Source: Desulforamulus ruminis DSM 2154 (GTDB lineage: Bacteria; Bacillota; Desulfotomaculia; Desulfotomaculales; Desulfotomaculaceae). Taken from it: a stretch of 64,000 nucleotides of DNA. Positions within the stretch are counted from its first letter, which is position 1, and every line of letters starts with the position of its first letter. Position numbers and translations under genes: made by a program. Of this stretch, positions 1 to 6,972 are shown piece after piece. The stretch covers positions 992,001 through 1,056,000 of the forward strand of contig NC_015589.1 of NCBI RefSeq assembly GCF_000215085.1. Reading direction: 5' to 3'. A model generated the notes under the pieces. It saw only the letters and a program-made list of their open reading frames with translations, was not told the DNA's origin and did no database searches.

Positions 1-16
1 TTTTTTACTTATCAAC

Positions 17-154
17 TTAAAAAAGTAACAGGAAAGCAAGTAACAATAATATGCCAATTAGTAAAGCGATGATAAAACCAATGATAAAACCAATACCTAT
101 GCCGAAAAAGGAGTCGTCGAAGCTTCCACCACAGCCACTATTTCCAAAACCCAT
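17..154 (-). CDS. small hydrophobic YjcZ-like sporulation peptide
   Basis: Predicted 45-residue peptide. The first 16 residues are Gly/Ser/Phe-rich with one Cys (GFGNSGCGG), and the rest is a single long Ile/Leu/Phe membrane segment. A longer reading frame starts at 205, but the ATG at 154 has a good GGAAGGAG site and lies about 30 nt below a sigma-K-like promoter (184-211), so I chose it. Composition resembles the YjcZ-type small sporulation proteins of Firmicutes, but similarity is by pattern only. It is the last of three such genes in a row on this strand, each with its own promoter. Likely made in the mother cell late in sporulation and placed in a membrane or the spore surface. Confidence 0.7.
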   Translation of the reverse strand: MGFGNSGCGGSFDDSFFGIGIGFIIGFIIALLIGILLLLAFLLLF

Positions 155-183
155 ATCAATTCTCCTTCCCTTAAATGATACTT

Positions 184-211
184 CATAATATAGAAAAATG
201 ATCAAAACGTT
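184..211 (-). promoter_or_regulatory. sigma-K-like promoter of the 45-aa peptide
   Basis: Read on the minus strand there is AACG, 15 nt, then TATATTATG. This is close to the sigma-K pattern (mACm, 16 nt, CATAnnnTA), but the first base of the -10 is T and the spacing is one short. Three better copies lie upstream of the genes at 425, 672 and 38218. Confidence 0.5.
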
Positions 212-402
212 ACAAAAAAAGACAAGTAAACCAATTTATTGGGCAAAATTTAAGGGATTACCCAAAGAAAATAAAGCCACAGATATACATTTTGGTATAA
301 CTTGGTTATTACTTAGGAGGCTTTATTAAACTTCTCTATCGATTCCTTATAATGGAGAGGTGGTTATTAATATAACTCATTTGTTAGTATAATACGGAAC
401 CC

Positions 403-427
403 GGCTCCCTCCAGGGGCCTTTTTTTA
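403..427 (+). terminator. hairpin followed by a T-run
   Basis: GGCTCC pairs with GGGGCC across a five-base loop and is followed by seven T on the plus strand. No plus-strand gene was found upstream. The stretch 212-424 shows no supported gene beyond this hairpin. Confidence 0.45.
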
Positions 428-496
428 ATTTTCTACACCATATCCACCACAACCACAGCCACCGCCGCAACCCCCACCGCATCCGTAGCTCACCAT
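425..496 (-). CDS. 23-residue Gly/Cys-rich peptide
   Basis: ATG at 496 opens a 23-codon frame: MVSYGCGGGC, then a second Gly/Cys-rich block, ending in GYGVEN. It holds 11 Gly and 4 Cys and no hydrophobic segment. Support: an AAGGAAGGGG ribosome site 6 nt upstream, and a near-perfect sigma-K-like promoter at 523-551. The SYGCGGG opening matches the start of the peptide at 672-785 (SYGYGG) and of YjcZ-like proteins, but the membrane tail is missing. It may be a coat or exosporium peptide cross-linked through Cys or Tyr, which is inference. Too short for standard gene calling. Confidence 0.6.
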   Translation of the reverse strand: MVSYGCGGGCGGGCGCGGYGVEN

Positions 497-522
497 GCAT
501 GCCCCTTCCTTATGTGATGGTC

Positions 523-551
523 CATAATATGGGAATAAATGCTGGAATGTT
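523..551 (-). promoter_or_regulatory. sigma-K-like promoter of the 23-aa peptide
   Basis: On the minus strand: AACA, 16 nt, CATATTATG. This agrees with mACm-N16-CATAnnnTR. The -10 lies about 27 nt before the ATG at 496. Confidence 0.65.
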
Positions 552-632
552 ACGGAAAAAAGGTAAACTTCCAGTCGCTGTTAAAGGGTTTGCTTTGAGA
601 GAGGAACCTGGTGATTTTTCCTTTAACAAAGC

Positions 633-664
633 AAACCCTCCAGAGATATCTCCGGAGGGTTTGC
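633..664 (-). terminator. terminator-like hairpin after the 37-aa peptide
   Basis: An 11-bp near-perfect inverted repeat (GCAAACCCTCC paired with GGAGGGTTTGC) lies just past the stop codon at 672 on the minus strand. The following T-run is poor. Confidence 0.5.
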
Positions 665-671
665 TCCATAC

Positions 672-785
672 TTACTTACTGTTACATCCGTAACCGTAGC
701 CACTGCCTCCAAGAAGCAGCAGGATAAGAATTAAGAAGATGATGAAAGCACAACTGTCATAGCAACCGCCATATCCGTAACTCAT
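672..785 (-). CDS. 37-residue YjcZ-like sporulation peptide
   Basis: ATG at 785, preceded by a strong GGAGG site, opens a 37-codon frame. It begins MSYGYGGCYDSC, continues as one hydrophobic segment (AFIIFLILILLLL), and ends in a second Gly/Tyr tract, SGYGYGCNSK. The Tyr/Gly/Cys head followed by a membrane helix is the usual plan of YjcZ-like sporulation peptides. A sigma-K-like promoter sits 30 nt upstream, and hairpins flank it on both sides, so it is probably a single-gene transcript. Function unknown; a late-sporulation membrane or coat role is likely. Confidence 0.75.
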   Translation of the reverse strand: MSYGYGGCYDSCAFIIFLILILLLLGGSGYGYGCNSK

Positions 786-814
786 TATACATCCTCCTTT
801 CCTCTAGGATACTC

Positions 815-843
815 CATAATATGGAAATGAAAGTGAGAATGTT
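815..843 (-). promoter_or_regulatory. sigma-K-like promoter of the 37-aa peptide
   Basis: On the minus strand: AACA, 16 nt, CATATTATG, about 30 nt before the ATG. Element, spacing and distance are the same as in front of the 23-aa peptide gene. Confidence 0.65.
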
Positions 844-845
844 AC

Positions 846-889
846 AAAGAAAAAAGTAACCCCTTAGCTGGCTGCTGCTAAGGGGTTAC
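846..889 (-). terminator. strong terminator upstream of the spore-peptide genes
   Basis: A 13-bp perfect stem (GTAACCCCTTAGC with its complement) is followed on the minus strand by TTTTTTC. It insulates the small-peptide genes from transcription entering from 890-990. That stretch holds no supported gene, only a second short hairpin near 949-963. Confidence 0.7.
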
Positions 890-991
890 TGGAAGAGGGT
901 ATAGTACCTACGCAGTGGTGCCTTTTACCTATACACTTATAACTAAAAAGGGACTTCCCTTTCCTTCTCGACTATTTTATTTCGACAAAAT

Positions 992-2191
992 ATGTTAAAG
1001 GAGCAAAGAAGAACTTATGGAATTAGACAAGTAAAAGATAAACTAATGGAGAGAACCGTATTGCCAACAAATGCTAATTTGACAAAGAATCATACAAAAA
1101 AAATTATAAATTTACAAATGTTTAGAGGTCTAGCCGCAATGATGGTGCTGGTTTCACATGCAAATCTAATCGTTGACAAAAGTTTGTTTAGTGGGCTGTT
1201 GGTAGTGGGACGATGCGGGGTAGATTTCTTTTTTGTACTTAGTGGTTTTATTATTTACCATGTGAATTATTATTTTATTGGTCATCCAGTAAGGTATGGT
1301 TATTACATTAGAAAAAGATTTAATCGGATTTATCCTATATACTGGATATACACCTTGGTAACGTTAGCGATACACTTTGTATTAATGAAATACACCGGAA
1401 AAGGCTTAATTTACTGGATAAATGTTAACCTGGAAAATATACTAAGATCATTGTTTTTATACCCAGTTAACACAGCTATTCAAGAAGCATCTATAATACC
1501 AGTAGCCTGGACACTAAGTTATGAAATCGTCTTTTATGTTATGTTCAGTTTGCTAATCTTATTAAGAAAACAAATATCAATGTTTTTTATAACGATATGG
1601 GTGGTCGCTGTTATAATAAACTCGGTTTTTTCTTTTCAAACTGGTAACTTACTAATGAATGTTATTCTGAATGTTAAAAACCTGGAGTTTTTTATGGGTT
1701 GCATGGCAGCTTATTTTTTTAGAAAATATAGCTGCAAACTACCTAAGTATCAACTTAGATTACTAATGACTTTTGCAGTTCTTTTATTGGCAATATCGTG
1801 GTGCTATAGCCTTCACGCCGGGCATATATATGATGTAATCCATAAAATGGATGTAATTACTTTTGGTATTCCATTTTTTATAATTATATTGTGCGCTGTG
1901 TTGCTTGAGGAAAAAGTGCCTGCAAATAAAGCTAGTTTAAAAAACATTTTTATATATCTAGGGGATGCATCATATTCTATTTACCTAACACATTTTGTAA
2001 CAATAACATTGGTTAATATTAAACTTGGAAAAAGTTTTAACTCTTTTTTAATATTTTCTATATCAGTTTTAACCTCCATCATTGTAGGGTGCTTATTGTA
2101 TCGTTTCATTGAAAAACCTTTGCACAATTGGCTAAATAAAAATCCTGTTAAGATAGAAACAGCACAAATGTCCAATATGTCACCACATTGA
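992..2191 (+). CDS. acyltransferase 3 family membrane protein
   Basis: A 399-residue polytopic membrane protein of the acyltransferase 3 (OafA/YrhL-like) family, which transfers acyl groups to cell-surface sugars. Seen: the N-terminal signature around residues 45-95 (FRGLAAMMVLVSHAN, then GVDFFFVLSGFII), the positively charged stretch YIRKRFNRIYPIYW that usually follows, about ten hydrophobic helices, and the typical end FIEKPLHNWL. The first ATG has no clear ribosome site, and Met-19 is an alternative start. Base composition is much richer in A+T than the genes around it, which suggests recent gain. No sugar-pathway neighbours are present, so the substrate is unknown. Confidence 0.85.
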   Translation: MLKEQRRTYGIRQVKDKLMERTVLPTNANLTKNHTKKIINLQMFRGLAAMMVLVSHANLIVDKSLFSGLLVVGRCGVDFFFVLSGFIIYHVNYYFIGHPVRYGYYIRKRFNRIYPIYWIYTLVTLAIHFVLMKYTGKGLIYWINVNLENILRSLFLYPVNTAIQEASIIPVAWTLSYEIVFYVMFSLLILLRKQISMFFITIWVVAVIINSVFSFQTGNLLMNVILNVKNLEFFMGCMAAYFFRKYSCKLPKYQLRLLMTFAVLLLAISWCYSLHAGHIYDVIHKMDVITFGIPFFIIILCAVLLEEKVPANKASLKNIFIYLGDASYSIYLTHFVTITLVNIKLGKSFNSFLIFSISVLTSIIVGCLLYRFIEKPLHNWLNKNPVKIETAQMSNMSPH

Positions 2192-2291
2192 GATGGTCGG
2201 GAAAGAACGTTCCTTTTTTGTTTTTTTATCAACCTAAAGAGTTTTCAAAGTCGCTACTGGCTACAAATGATTAAATTTTGTTCCCCGTGAC

Positions 2292-2323
2292 AAAAATAAG
2301 AGCTCCGGCGAATGACCGGAGCC
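2292..2323 (-). terminator. terminator after the SDR gene
   Basis: GCTCCGG pairs with CCGGAGC across a seven-base loop, then TTATTTTT on the minus strand. It lies about 120 nt beyond the stop of the reductase gene. The stretch 2192-2443 holds nothing else I can support. Confidence 0.65.
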
Positions 2324-2443
2324 CTTAATATTTCTGGAGTAATGGTGGAAAAAATTTTTACGGTTAGGCAGAAATTCTTATCGCCTGATCTTTAAATAGA
2401 AGGCAGAGAACCTCAGTTGGACTGCCTTTTTCACGCTGTTTGC

Positions 2444-3211
2444 TTAGATGGCAGTCCAACCGCCGTCGATGGCGAGGTACTGACCAGTGGTGTAGCTCGA
2501 AGCATCCGACGCGAAGTAGACGATAGCGCCGTCCAGTTCGCCATCTCTGCCCGTTCTGCCCATAGGGCAGTATGCCTTGACGGCAAGATCGAAACCCTCT
2601 GCTGCGATGGCGTCCACGGTCATCTCGCTGGGAAAATAAGCCGGTCCGATGGCGTTGACGGTGATGTTGTATTTTGCCCACTCATTCGCCAGTGCCTTGG
2701 TCAGCATGAGTACCGCTCCCTTAGATGCACAGTATGCCGAGATAGGGGAGCCGGCCATAGCGACCATCGAGTGGATGGAGCCGAGGTTGATAATTTTGCC
2801 GTAGTTTTGCTCAATCATCACCTTGCCGACCTCGCGGGCAACAAAGTACACCCCGTCGAGGTTGATGCGTGTGGTGGAAAGCCACTCCTCGTCGCTCTGT
2901 GTGGCAGCCGGAATCCCCTTGCCTACGCCCGCGTTATTGACGAGGATGTCGATTCTGCCAAACTCCTCCTTAACGGTGTTAACCATGGCGGTAATCTGTT
3001 CCGACACCGTCACATCGCAGAAAACGGCAATGCAACGAACACCCATCGCTTCGATTTCCTTCTTAACCTGCTCGAGTCTATCGACACGACGTGCGGCGAT
3101 GGCAACGTCCGCACCCTGATTGGCAAGCGCCTTTGCAAACTGAACGCCCAATCCTGATGATGCGCCGGTGACCAATGCAACCTTACCCTTTAAATCAAAT
3201 AAATTTTTCAT
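2444..3211 (-). CDS. SDR-family NAD(P)-dependent oxidoreductase
   Basis: A 255-residue classical short-chain dehydrogenase/reductase, the usual family length. The Rossmann motif TGASSGLG is near residue 15, NNAG near residue 91, and the catalytic YxxxK (YCASK) near residue 159 with a Ser about 15 residues before it (GSIHSM). The family converts alcohols and ketones with NAD(P); closest patterns are gluconate 5-dehydrogenase and FabG-like enzymes, but substrate cannot be told. The ATG at 3211 has a GGGGAGG site. It stands alone on the minus strand with its own terminator. Its G+C is higher than its surroundings and far above the acyltransferase next door, so it too may have been acquired. Confidence 0.88.
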   Translation of the reverse strand: MKNLFDLKGKVALVTGASSGLGVQFAKALANQGADVAIAARRVDRLEQVKKEIEAMGVRCIAVFCDVTVSEQITAMVNTVKEEFGRIDILVNNAGVGKGIPAATQSDEEWLSTTRINLDGVYFVAREVGKVMIEQNYGKIINLGSIHSMVAMAGSPISAYCASKGAVLMLTKALANEWAKYNITVNAIGPAYFPSEMTVDAIAAEGFDLAVKAYCPMGRTGRDGELDGAIVYFASDASSYTTGQYLAIDGGWTAI

Positions 3212-3353
3212 AACAGATCCTCCCCTTTTTTTCCATCATAACAGTTTCCGTCCCACTTGTAAGTGGATTTTACAATGTTTTCCTTAAGTATTGGTTTACA
3301 GTTATTGTTTTTATACCCGGCACAAAGGAAAAAGAACCCCTTTTCTTTCCACA

Positions 3354-3380
3354 AATAAAAAAACGCTCCTCAAAGCGTTT
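3354..3380 (-). terminator. terminator downstream of tRNA-Arg
   Basis: AAACGCT and AGCGTTT form a stem around a six-base loop, then TTTTTTTATTTG on the minus strand. It is about 210 nt below tRNA-Arg. The stretch 3212-3590 otherwise has no gene, only a G+C-rich segment (3395-3490) and a tRNA T-arm-like piece (3521-3541). Confidence 0.6.
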
Positions 3381-3590
3381 GCCTCAATAAAGCGTTTTGG
3401 TGCGGTCGAAGGGACTACGCACCTGCTCGCTGCGCTCGCATCTGCCGTCCTGCGCCTGTGCGAAAGGCTTGGACCGCCCGCCTAAAAACAATCCGCGACT
3501 GTTTTCTTCACGGCGGACGCCCTTCCGGGTTCGAGTCCCTCGTATGACTTAGACAAAAAAAGACACTCCATGCGGAATATCTTTTCTTTC

Positions 3591-3667
<77 letters not shown>

Positions 3668-3691
3668 AAATATTTTAAAGCAACACAAATT

Positions 3692-3720
3692 ATTTTAACA
3701 TAACTTCTAATACTGTACAA
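3692..3720 (-). promoter_or_regulatory. sigma-A-type promoter of tRNA-Arg
   Basis: On the minus strand TTGTAC, 17 nt, TAAAAT, ending 25 nt before the tRNA. Confidence 0.6.
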
Positions 3721-3867
3721 TAAGGAATAATACTCAATCCTATTCTCTACGGTAAGCTATTTAATTTTAATAGAACCGGACTTTCAAGTCAAGGCTGCAG
3801 AGGGGCGGGAAGGGAAAATGGTGAGGACGTAGAATGTTATTTAAAATAGCGGTAAAGGGAGTGCCCC

Positions 3868-4251
3868 GTGCAGAAGGAACAAATGATTAAAACTATTATT
3901 TTTGTAGCACAAAACTGGCATAAATCTAGGAAGAAGGCGGAGAAAAAATTATCCGAGATTCTTCCTTTCTTTTCTCAGTGCCAGCAATGCAAGGATTCAT
4001 TCATTGGCAAAGATATTTTTTGGATTGTGGAAGAAGTAAAAAAAGGTTTGCTCATTAAACGGTATGAGACGGATCTATTTTCCGTGTGCTGTCTAAAATG
4101 TTTTTTTGACCGGGGATTAAAGAAAAAGGCCTATTATTCCATAGTGGTGAAACAGGCCTCCGGAAGGGTGCTTTCAACGGGGTTCTCCGGGCCCAATGCC
4201 GTGGCCATTCACCAGTTTACCATGGAGTTGTCAGCACCGGAAGAATTATAA
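3868..4251 (+). CDS. hypothetical protein with two CxxC pairs
   Basis: A 127-residue soluble protein I do not recognise. GTG at 3868 follows an AAAGGGA site by 7 nt; an ATG five codons later is possible. Two Cys pairs, CQQCKDSF near residue 37 and CCLKCFFD near residue 73, could bind a metal as a split zinc ribbon. The N-terminal third is rich in Lys and the C-terminus ends in a helix-like ELSAPEEL. It lies alone between tRNA-Arg and another small unknown gene. A structural zinc site is inference; no function is assigned. Confidence 0.6.
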   Translation: MQKEQMIKTIIFVAQNWHKSRKKAEKKLSEILPFFSQCQQCKDSFIGKDIFWIVEEVKKGLLIKRYETDLFSVCCLKCFFDRGLKKKAYYSIVVKQASGRVLSTGFSGPNAVAIHQFTMELSAPEEL

Positions 4252-4387
4252 AAAGCACATCTTTAAACTGCAAATTTTGTCATAAAAAAGACAACCCCAA
4301 AACCGGATCTTCATATTGAAGTTGTCTGTTAAATTTGGCATAATCAAAATGAGTAGTATGGAATCTGTTTTAGGAGGAGTTGCCTGG

Positions 4388-4639
4388 ATGGAACTGGATC
4401 GTGGTACGGTTAAGCAGGATTCCTTGGCCGCCAATCTGGTTAATAAAATTTGTAGGCAAAATAGCTGCGGAACAAGTTTGCAGTCTATTTTCTTACAGCC
4501 CAATGACTCCATTGAAGAAGTCTGGAAAGAATTCGTTAAAAACAATTTAGATCCCGATTCCCCTTGCTTGGTGTATTTTGTTGATAGCCCAACGGAGAAA
4601 GATATTATGGTGAAAGTTGTATGTAAAAAATCCTGTTGA
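4388..4639 (+). CDS. hypothetical 83-residue protein
   Basis: The open frame runs from 4316, but the ATG at 4388 follows the good AGGAGG site at 4372, so the product is 83 residues starting MELDRGTVKQ. It has no membrane segment or signal. Cys occur at NKICRQNSCG and at the C-terminus (VVCKKSC). A strong terminator follows 26 nt after the stop. A 7-bp inverted repeat (AGACAAC/GTTGTCT) lies upstream at about 4289-4327. I do not recognise the family. Confidence 0.55.
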   Translation: MELDRGTVKQDSLAANLVNKICRQNSCGTSLQSIFLQPNDSIEEVWKEFVKNNLDPDSPCLVYFVDSPTEKDIMVKVVCKKSC

Positions 4640-4664
4640 TTTCAACTGCATAAATTTTGAAATG

Positions 4665-4691
4665 AACTCCCTTGCCGGGAGTTTTTCTTTT
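4665..4691 (+). terminator. rho-independent terminator
   Basis: ACTCCC, five-base loop, GGGAGT, then TTTTTCTTTT. It ends the transcript of the 83-residue protein. Confidence 0.8.
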
Positions 4692-4697
4692 ACAATA

Positions 4698-4724
4698 AGT
4701 AAACCCTGCCGGAGCAGGGCTTAC
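4698..4724 (-). terminator. hairpin after the 119-aa protein
   Basis: GTAA(A)CCCTGC pairs with GCAGGG(C)TTAC around CGGA just past the minus-strand stop at 4731. The T-run is weak. Confidence 0.45.
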
Positions 4725-4730
4725 AGCTTA

Positions 4731-5090
4731 TTATTCCGAAGAACGGCTTTTTCGAATACATTCACACATTTGGCACATGGAGTCAAACTCATCATCATCG
4801 GCGGTACGAAGCCTTGATAAAAAGTTGATTAAACTTTCCTCCATGTTTTTTTGGTTTAGTTCAAGCCTCTCCTGGTCATTCATGGGGGACCGACTGCCTT
4901 CCCGGATGTCGTTAACCATAGCCATCATTTTTTGGGCGCTATCTTCATTAAGCTGCATGGGAATGTAGCGCTTTATGATTTCCTGTTCTTCCTTGGATAA
5001 TGCGGTAGGGGGGACGGTCTCATCCGCAAGAGCCATGCTTCTTGCCTTGGTTAATAGATTACACAGATCTTGTTCTGAAAATTGGGTCAT
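4731..5090 (-). CDS. hypothetical acidic helical protein
   Basis: A 119-residue acidic protein predicted to be mostly helical, with no signal peptide or membrane segment. ATG at 5090 has a clear GGAGGGC site 6 nt upstream. The C-terminal end carries a CQMCEC cluster (CxxCxC) close to a basic tail, a possible metal-binding or redox site. It converges with the gene at 4388 and is divergent from the histidinol-phosphatase. Family not recognised. Confidence 0.6.
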   Translation of the reverse strand: MTQFSEQDLCNLLTKARSMALADETVPPTALSKEEQEIIKRYIPMQLNEDSAQKMMAMVNDIREGSRSPMNDQERLELNQKNMEESLINFLSRLRTADDDEFDSMCQMCECIRKSRSSE

Positions 5091-5199
5091 TTTTTGCCCT
5101 CCGTTCTTTTATTCAGAAATATTCTTTGTCTTGTATTTTATCAAATTACCGTGAAATTCGGTAATCATAATTTTTTGATTGAGGGTCTTAAAAATAGAA

Positions 5200-5228
5200 T
5201 TGATTTTTTCCACCGGTGCTTATATAGT
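5200..5228 (+). promoter_or_regulatory. sigma-A-type promoter of the histidinol-phosphatase gene
   Basis: TTGATT, 17 nt, TATAGT, 30 nt before the ATG at 5258. An inverted repeat (ATTACCG/CGGTAAT) about 40 nt upstream could be an operator. Confidence 0.65.
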
Positions 5229-5257
5229 ATGCTTTATAAAACACCTTGGAGGAAAAA

Positions 5258-6079
5258 ATGCTGACAGACTATCATATACACATTGAACGAGGTCCCTACA
5301 CAGTGGAATGGCTCCGCAAATTCGCCCGGCAGGCTCAGGTTGTGGGTATTACGGATTGGGGAGTATCCGAACACGCCTACCGGTTTATAGAAACCCGCAG
5401 TATTTTTATGAATGACTGGGTGGCAGCCCGCCAAACGGAGAAAATAGAGGATTACCTGTCCCTGATTCTCCAGGCCCGGGAGCAGGGAATAAAGGTTAAG
5501 TTCGGTATTGAGATGGATTATTTCCCAGGCAAAGAAAAGGAAATAGCCGAATTTATTCAGAAATATCCCTTTGATTATGTTATCGGTTCCGTTCATTGGA
5601 TTGACCAATGGGGTATTGATTTGGCGGAGATGAGAGGGGAATGGGACCGGAGAGAAGCGCAGGATGTTTGGGTTGCCTATTTTGACCGGATTCAGAGCCT
5701 GGCTGAAAGTAAGCTCTTTGATATTGCCGCCCATCTTGATTTAGCCAAAATTTTTAAATACATTCCTGGGGATTCAAAATTCTTGCAGCAGCAGTATGAC
5801 CGAGTGGCTAAAGCCCTGGCGGAAAACGGCACCTGTATTGAAATCAGTACCGCCGGTCTAAGGAAGCCCGTGGGAGAGATGTACCCGCACCCGGAACTTT
5901 TAAAAACCTGTTATAGTCATGGAATTCCCATTGTATTAAGTTCGGACGCCCATTGTCCTGAAGATGTGGGGGCTGATTACGCCAAAGCGGTCCGCTTGGC
6001 CAGGGAAGTGGGATATTCCAAAGTTCAGGTATTTTCCGCAAGAAAGGCTGAAAAATACCCTTTAAAAAATGGCCGTTGA
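5258..6079 (+). CDS. histidinol-phosphatase, PHP family
   Basis: A 273-residue PHP-domain phosphoesterase of the HisJ/HisK type. It would dephosphorylate L-histidinol phosphate, the penultimate step of histidine synthesis, using a cluster of metal ions. Metal-binding motifs in order: DYHIH at residues 4-8, HAYRF with its His near 39, an EMDYFPG near 85, GSVHW near 110, and SSDAHCPEDV near 228. A frame opens at 5246 with TTG, but that codon is part of the TTGGAGG ribosome site, so I start at the ATG 5258. No other his genes are nearby, which is common for this enzyme. Related PHP phosphatases with other substrates cannot be excluded. Confidence 0.85.
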   Translation: MLTDYHIHIERGPYTVEWLRKFARQAQVVGITDWGVSEHAYRFIETRSIFMNDWVAARQTEKIEDYLSLILQAREQGIKVKFGIEMDYFPGKEKEIAEFIQKYPFDYVIGSVHWIDQWGIDLAEMRGEWDRREAQDVWVAYFDRIQSLAESKLFDIAAHLDLAKIFKYIPGDSKFLQQQYDRVAKALAENGTCIEISTAGLRKPVGEMYPHPELLKTCYSHGIPIVLSSDAHCPEDVGADYAKAVRLAREVGYSKVQVFSARKAEKYPLKNGR

Positions 6080-6104
6080 AATACTGTATTCATGAAAGGC
6101 CCGG

Positions 6105-6133
6105 TTGAAAGAGCGGCCTTCTGGTGGTATAAT
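6105..6133 (+). promoter_or_regulatory. sigma-A-type promoter of the nitrogenase-like gene
   Basis: TTGAAA, 17 nt, TATAAT: close to ideal. It sits inside an inverted repeat AAGGCC (6096)/GGCCTT (6115) that may be a terminator of the upstream gene or an operator. Confidence 0.7.
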
Positions 6134-6231
6134 CAAAAAAACGGAATAAAACAGATTGATTGGCAATGGTGCTGGGGAAAGAAACAGTACCATTTTTTGT
6201 TGTCTTTGATACTTTGCCGGAGGTGTTTGAT

Positions 6232-6972
6232 ATGGCAATTCAGGAGGCGGTTATCTTCAATTCTCAAGGAGAACAAAAATGCTTGGCCAATTTAATTGGG
6301 GAGTTTCATAACCAGGCAGAGATAAAAGAGATAAAGGATTTATTATTGGCCTTGGGTATTAAGGCAGAGTATCTGCCGGGTGATAACATAAAGTCGGGGG
6401 TATTGCAAAAGGTCCATTTAAATCTTTATCATTCCCCGATCAGTGAGTTGTTCACCAAAGAAAGGCTGCAGGTTCGTTTTGGCCACCCTTATTTAACCGT
6501 TTCCTTTTTCGGTCCTTCAGAAACAGCGGGATCATTGAGGGATATTGGATCTGCCCTGGGTTTGCCTTCGCTCCAGGTGGAGCAGGTCATCCGGCAGGGT
6601 CTGCATTGTGTAACCGAAGGAATCAATCACTATGGTTCCGAACTTTTTGGCAAAAGAGTACTGGTTTTGTTGGAGGATCATAAAAAGGATTTGATTAGCC
6701 GGATCCTGGATGATCTGGGCATGAAAATAATTCCTATTCATCAGATTAAAAATCGTTATTTAAATCCGGATACTTTAAGGATGTTTATCCATGAAAGCCG
6801 GGTACAACTGGTAATTGGTGCGGATCAATACTGGCGTAGAAACGGGATGGGCTTTCCTTATCTGGAGTTGCCGGATTCCCGTCGGTCCTTTTTGGGGTTC
6901 AATGGTTTTAACAATCTTGCCAAGTCTATGGTGCTGGCTTTACACGGGGAATCTCCGTCATTCCATGAATAA
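6232..6972 (+). CDS. half-length nitrogenase component 1-like protein
   Basis: A 246-residue protein that looks like one half of the nitrogenase component 1 superfamily (NifD/K/E/N, BchN/B, CfbD). Seen: REI-like EIKEIKDLLLALGIK near residue 34, a middle block PYLTVSFFGPSETAGSLRDI, the Rossmann-type start FGKRVLVLL, then VQLVIGADQYWRRNGMG and a final FLGFNGFNNLAKSM that matches the superfamily's conserved end. The N-terminal Cys ligands of the P-cluster or Fe-S site are absent, so it is not a working nitrogenase subunit. ATG 6232 has a GGAGGTG site; upstream starts are weaker. The stop overlaps the next gene by 8 nt. Confidence 0.6.
   Translation: MAIQEAVIFNSQGEQKCLANLIGEFHNQAEIKEIKDLLLALGIKAEYLPGDNIKSGVLQKVHLNLYHSPISELFTKERLQVRFGHPYLTVSFFGPSETAGSLRDIGSALGLPSLQVEQVIRQGLHCVTEGINHYGSELFGKRVLVLLEDHKKDLISRILDDLGMKIIPIHQIKNRYLNPDTLRMFIHESRVQLVIGADQYWRRNGMGFPYLELPDSRRSFLGFNGFNNLAKSMVLALHGESPSFHE

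Noticed and set aside
499-693. 64-codon plus-strand frame
   Set aside because: It lies over the promoter and terminator of two minus-strand peptide genes, has no ribosome site and no protein-like sequence.
2417-3157. 246-codon plus-strand frame
   Set aside because: Antisense shadow of the SDR reductase, whose family motifs are clear on the other strand.
3291-3485. 64-codon plus-strand frame
   Set aside because: Runs through a terminator hairpin and low-complexity G+C-rich DNA; no ribosome site.
6232-6972. True nitrogenase subunit (NifD/NifK)
   Set aside because: Half the expected length and no Cys ligands for the metal clusters.
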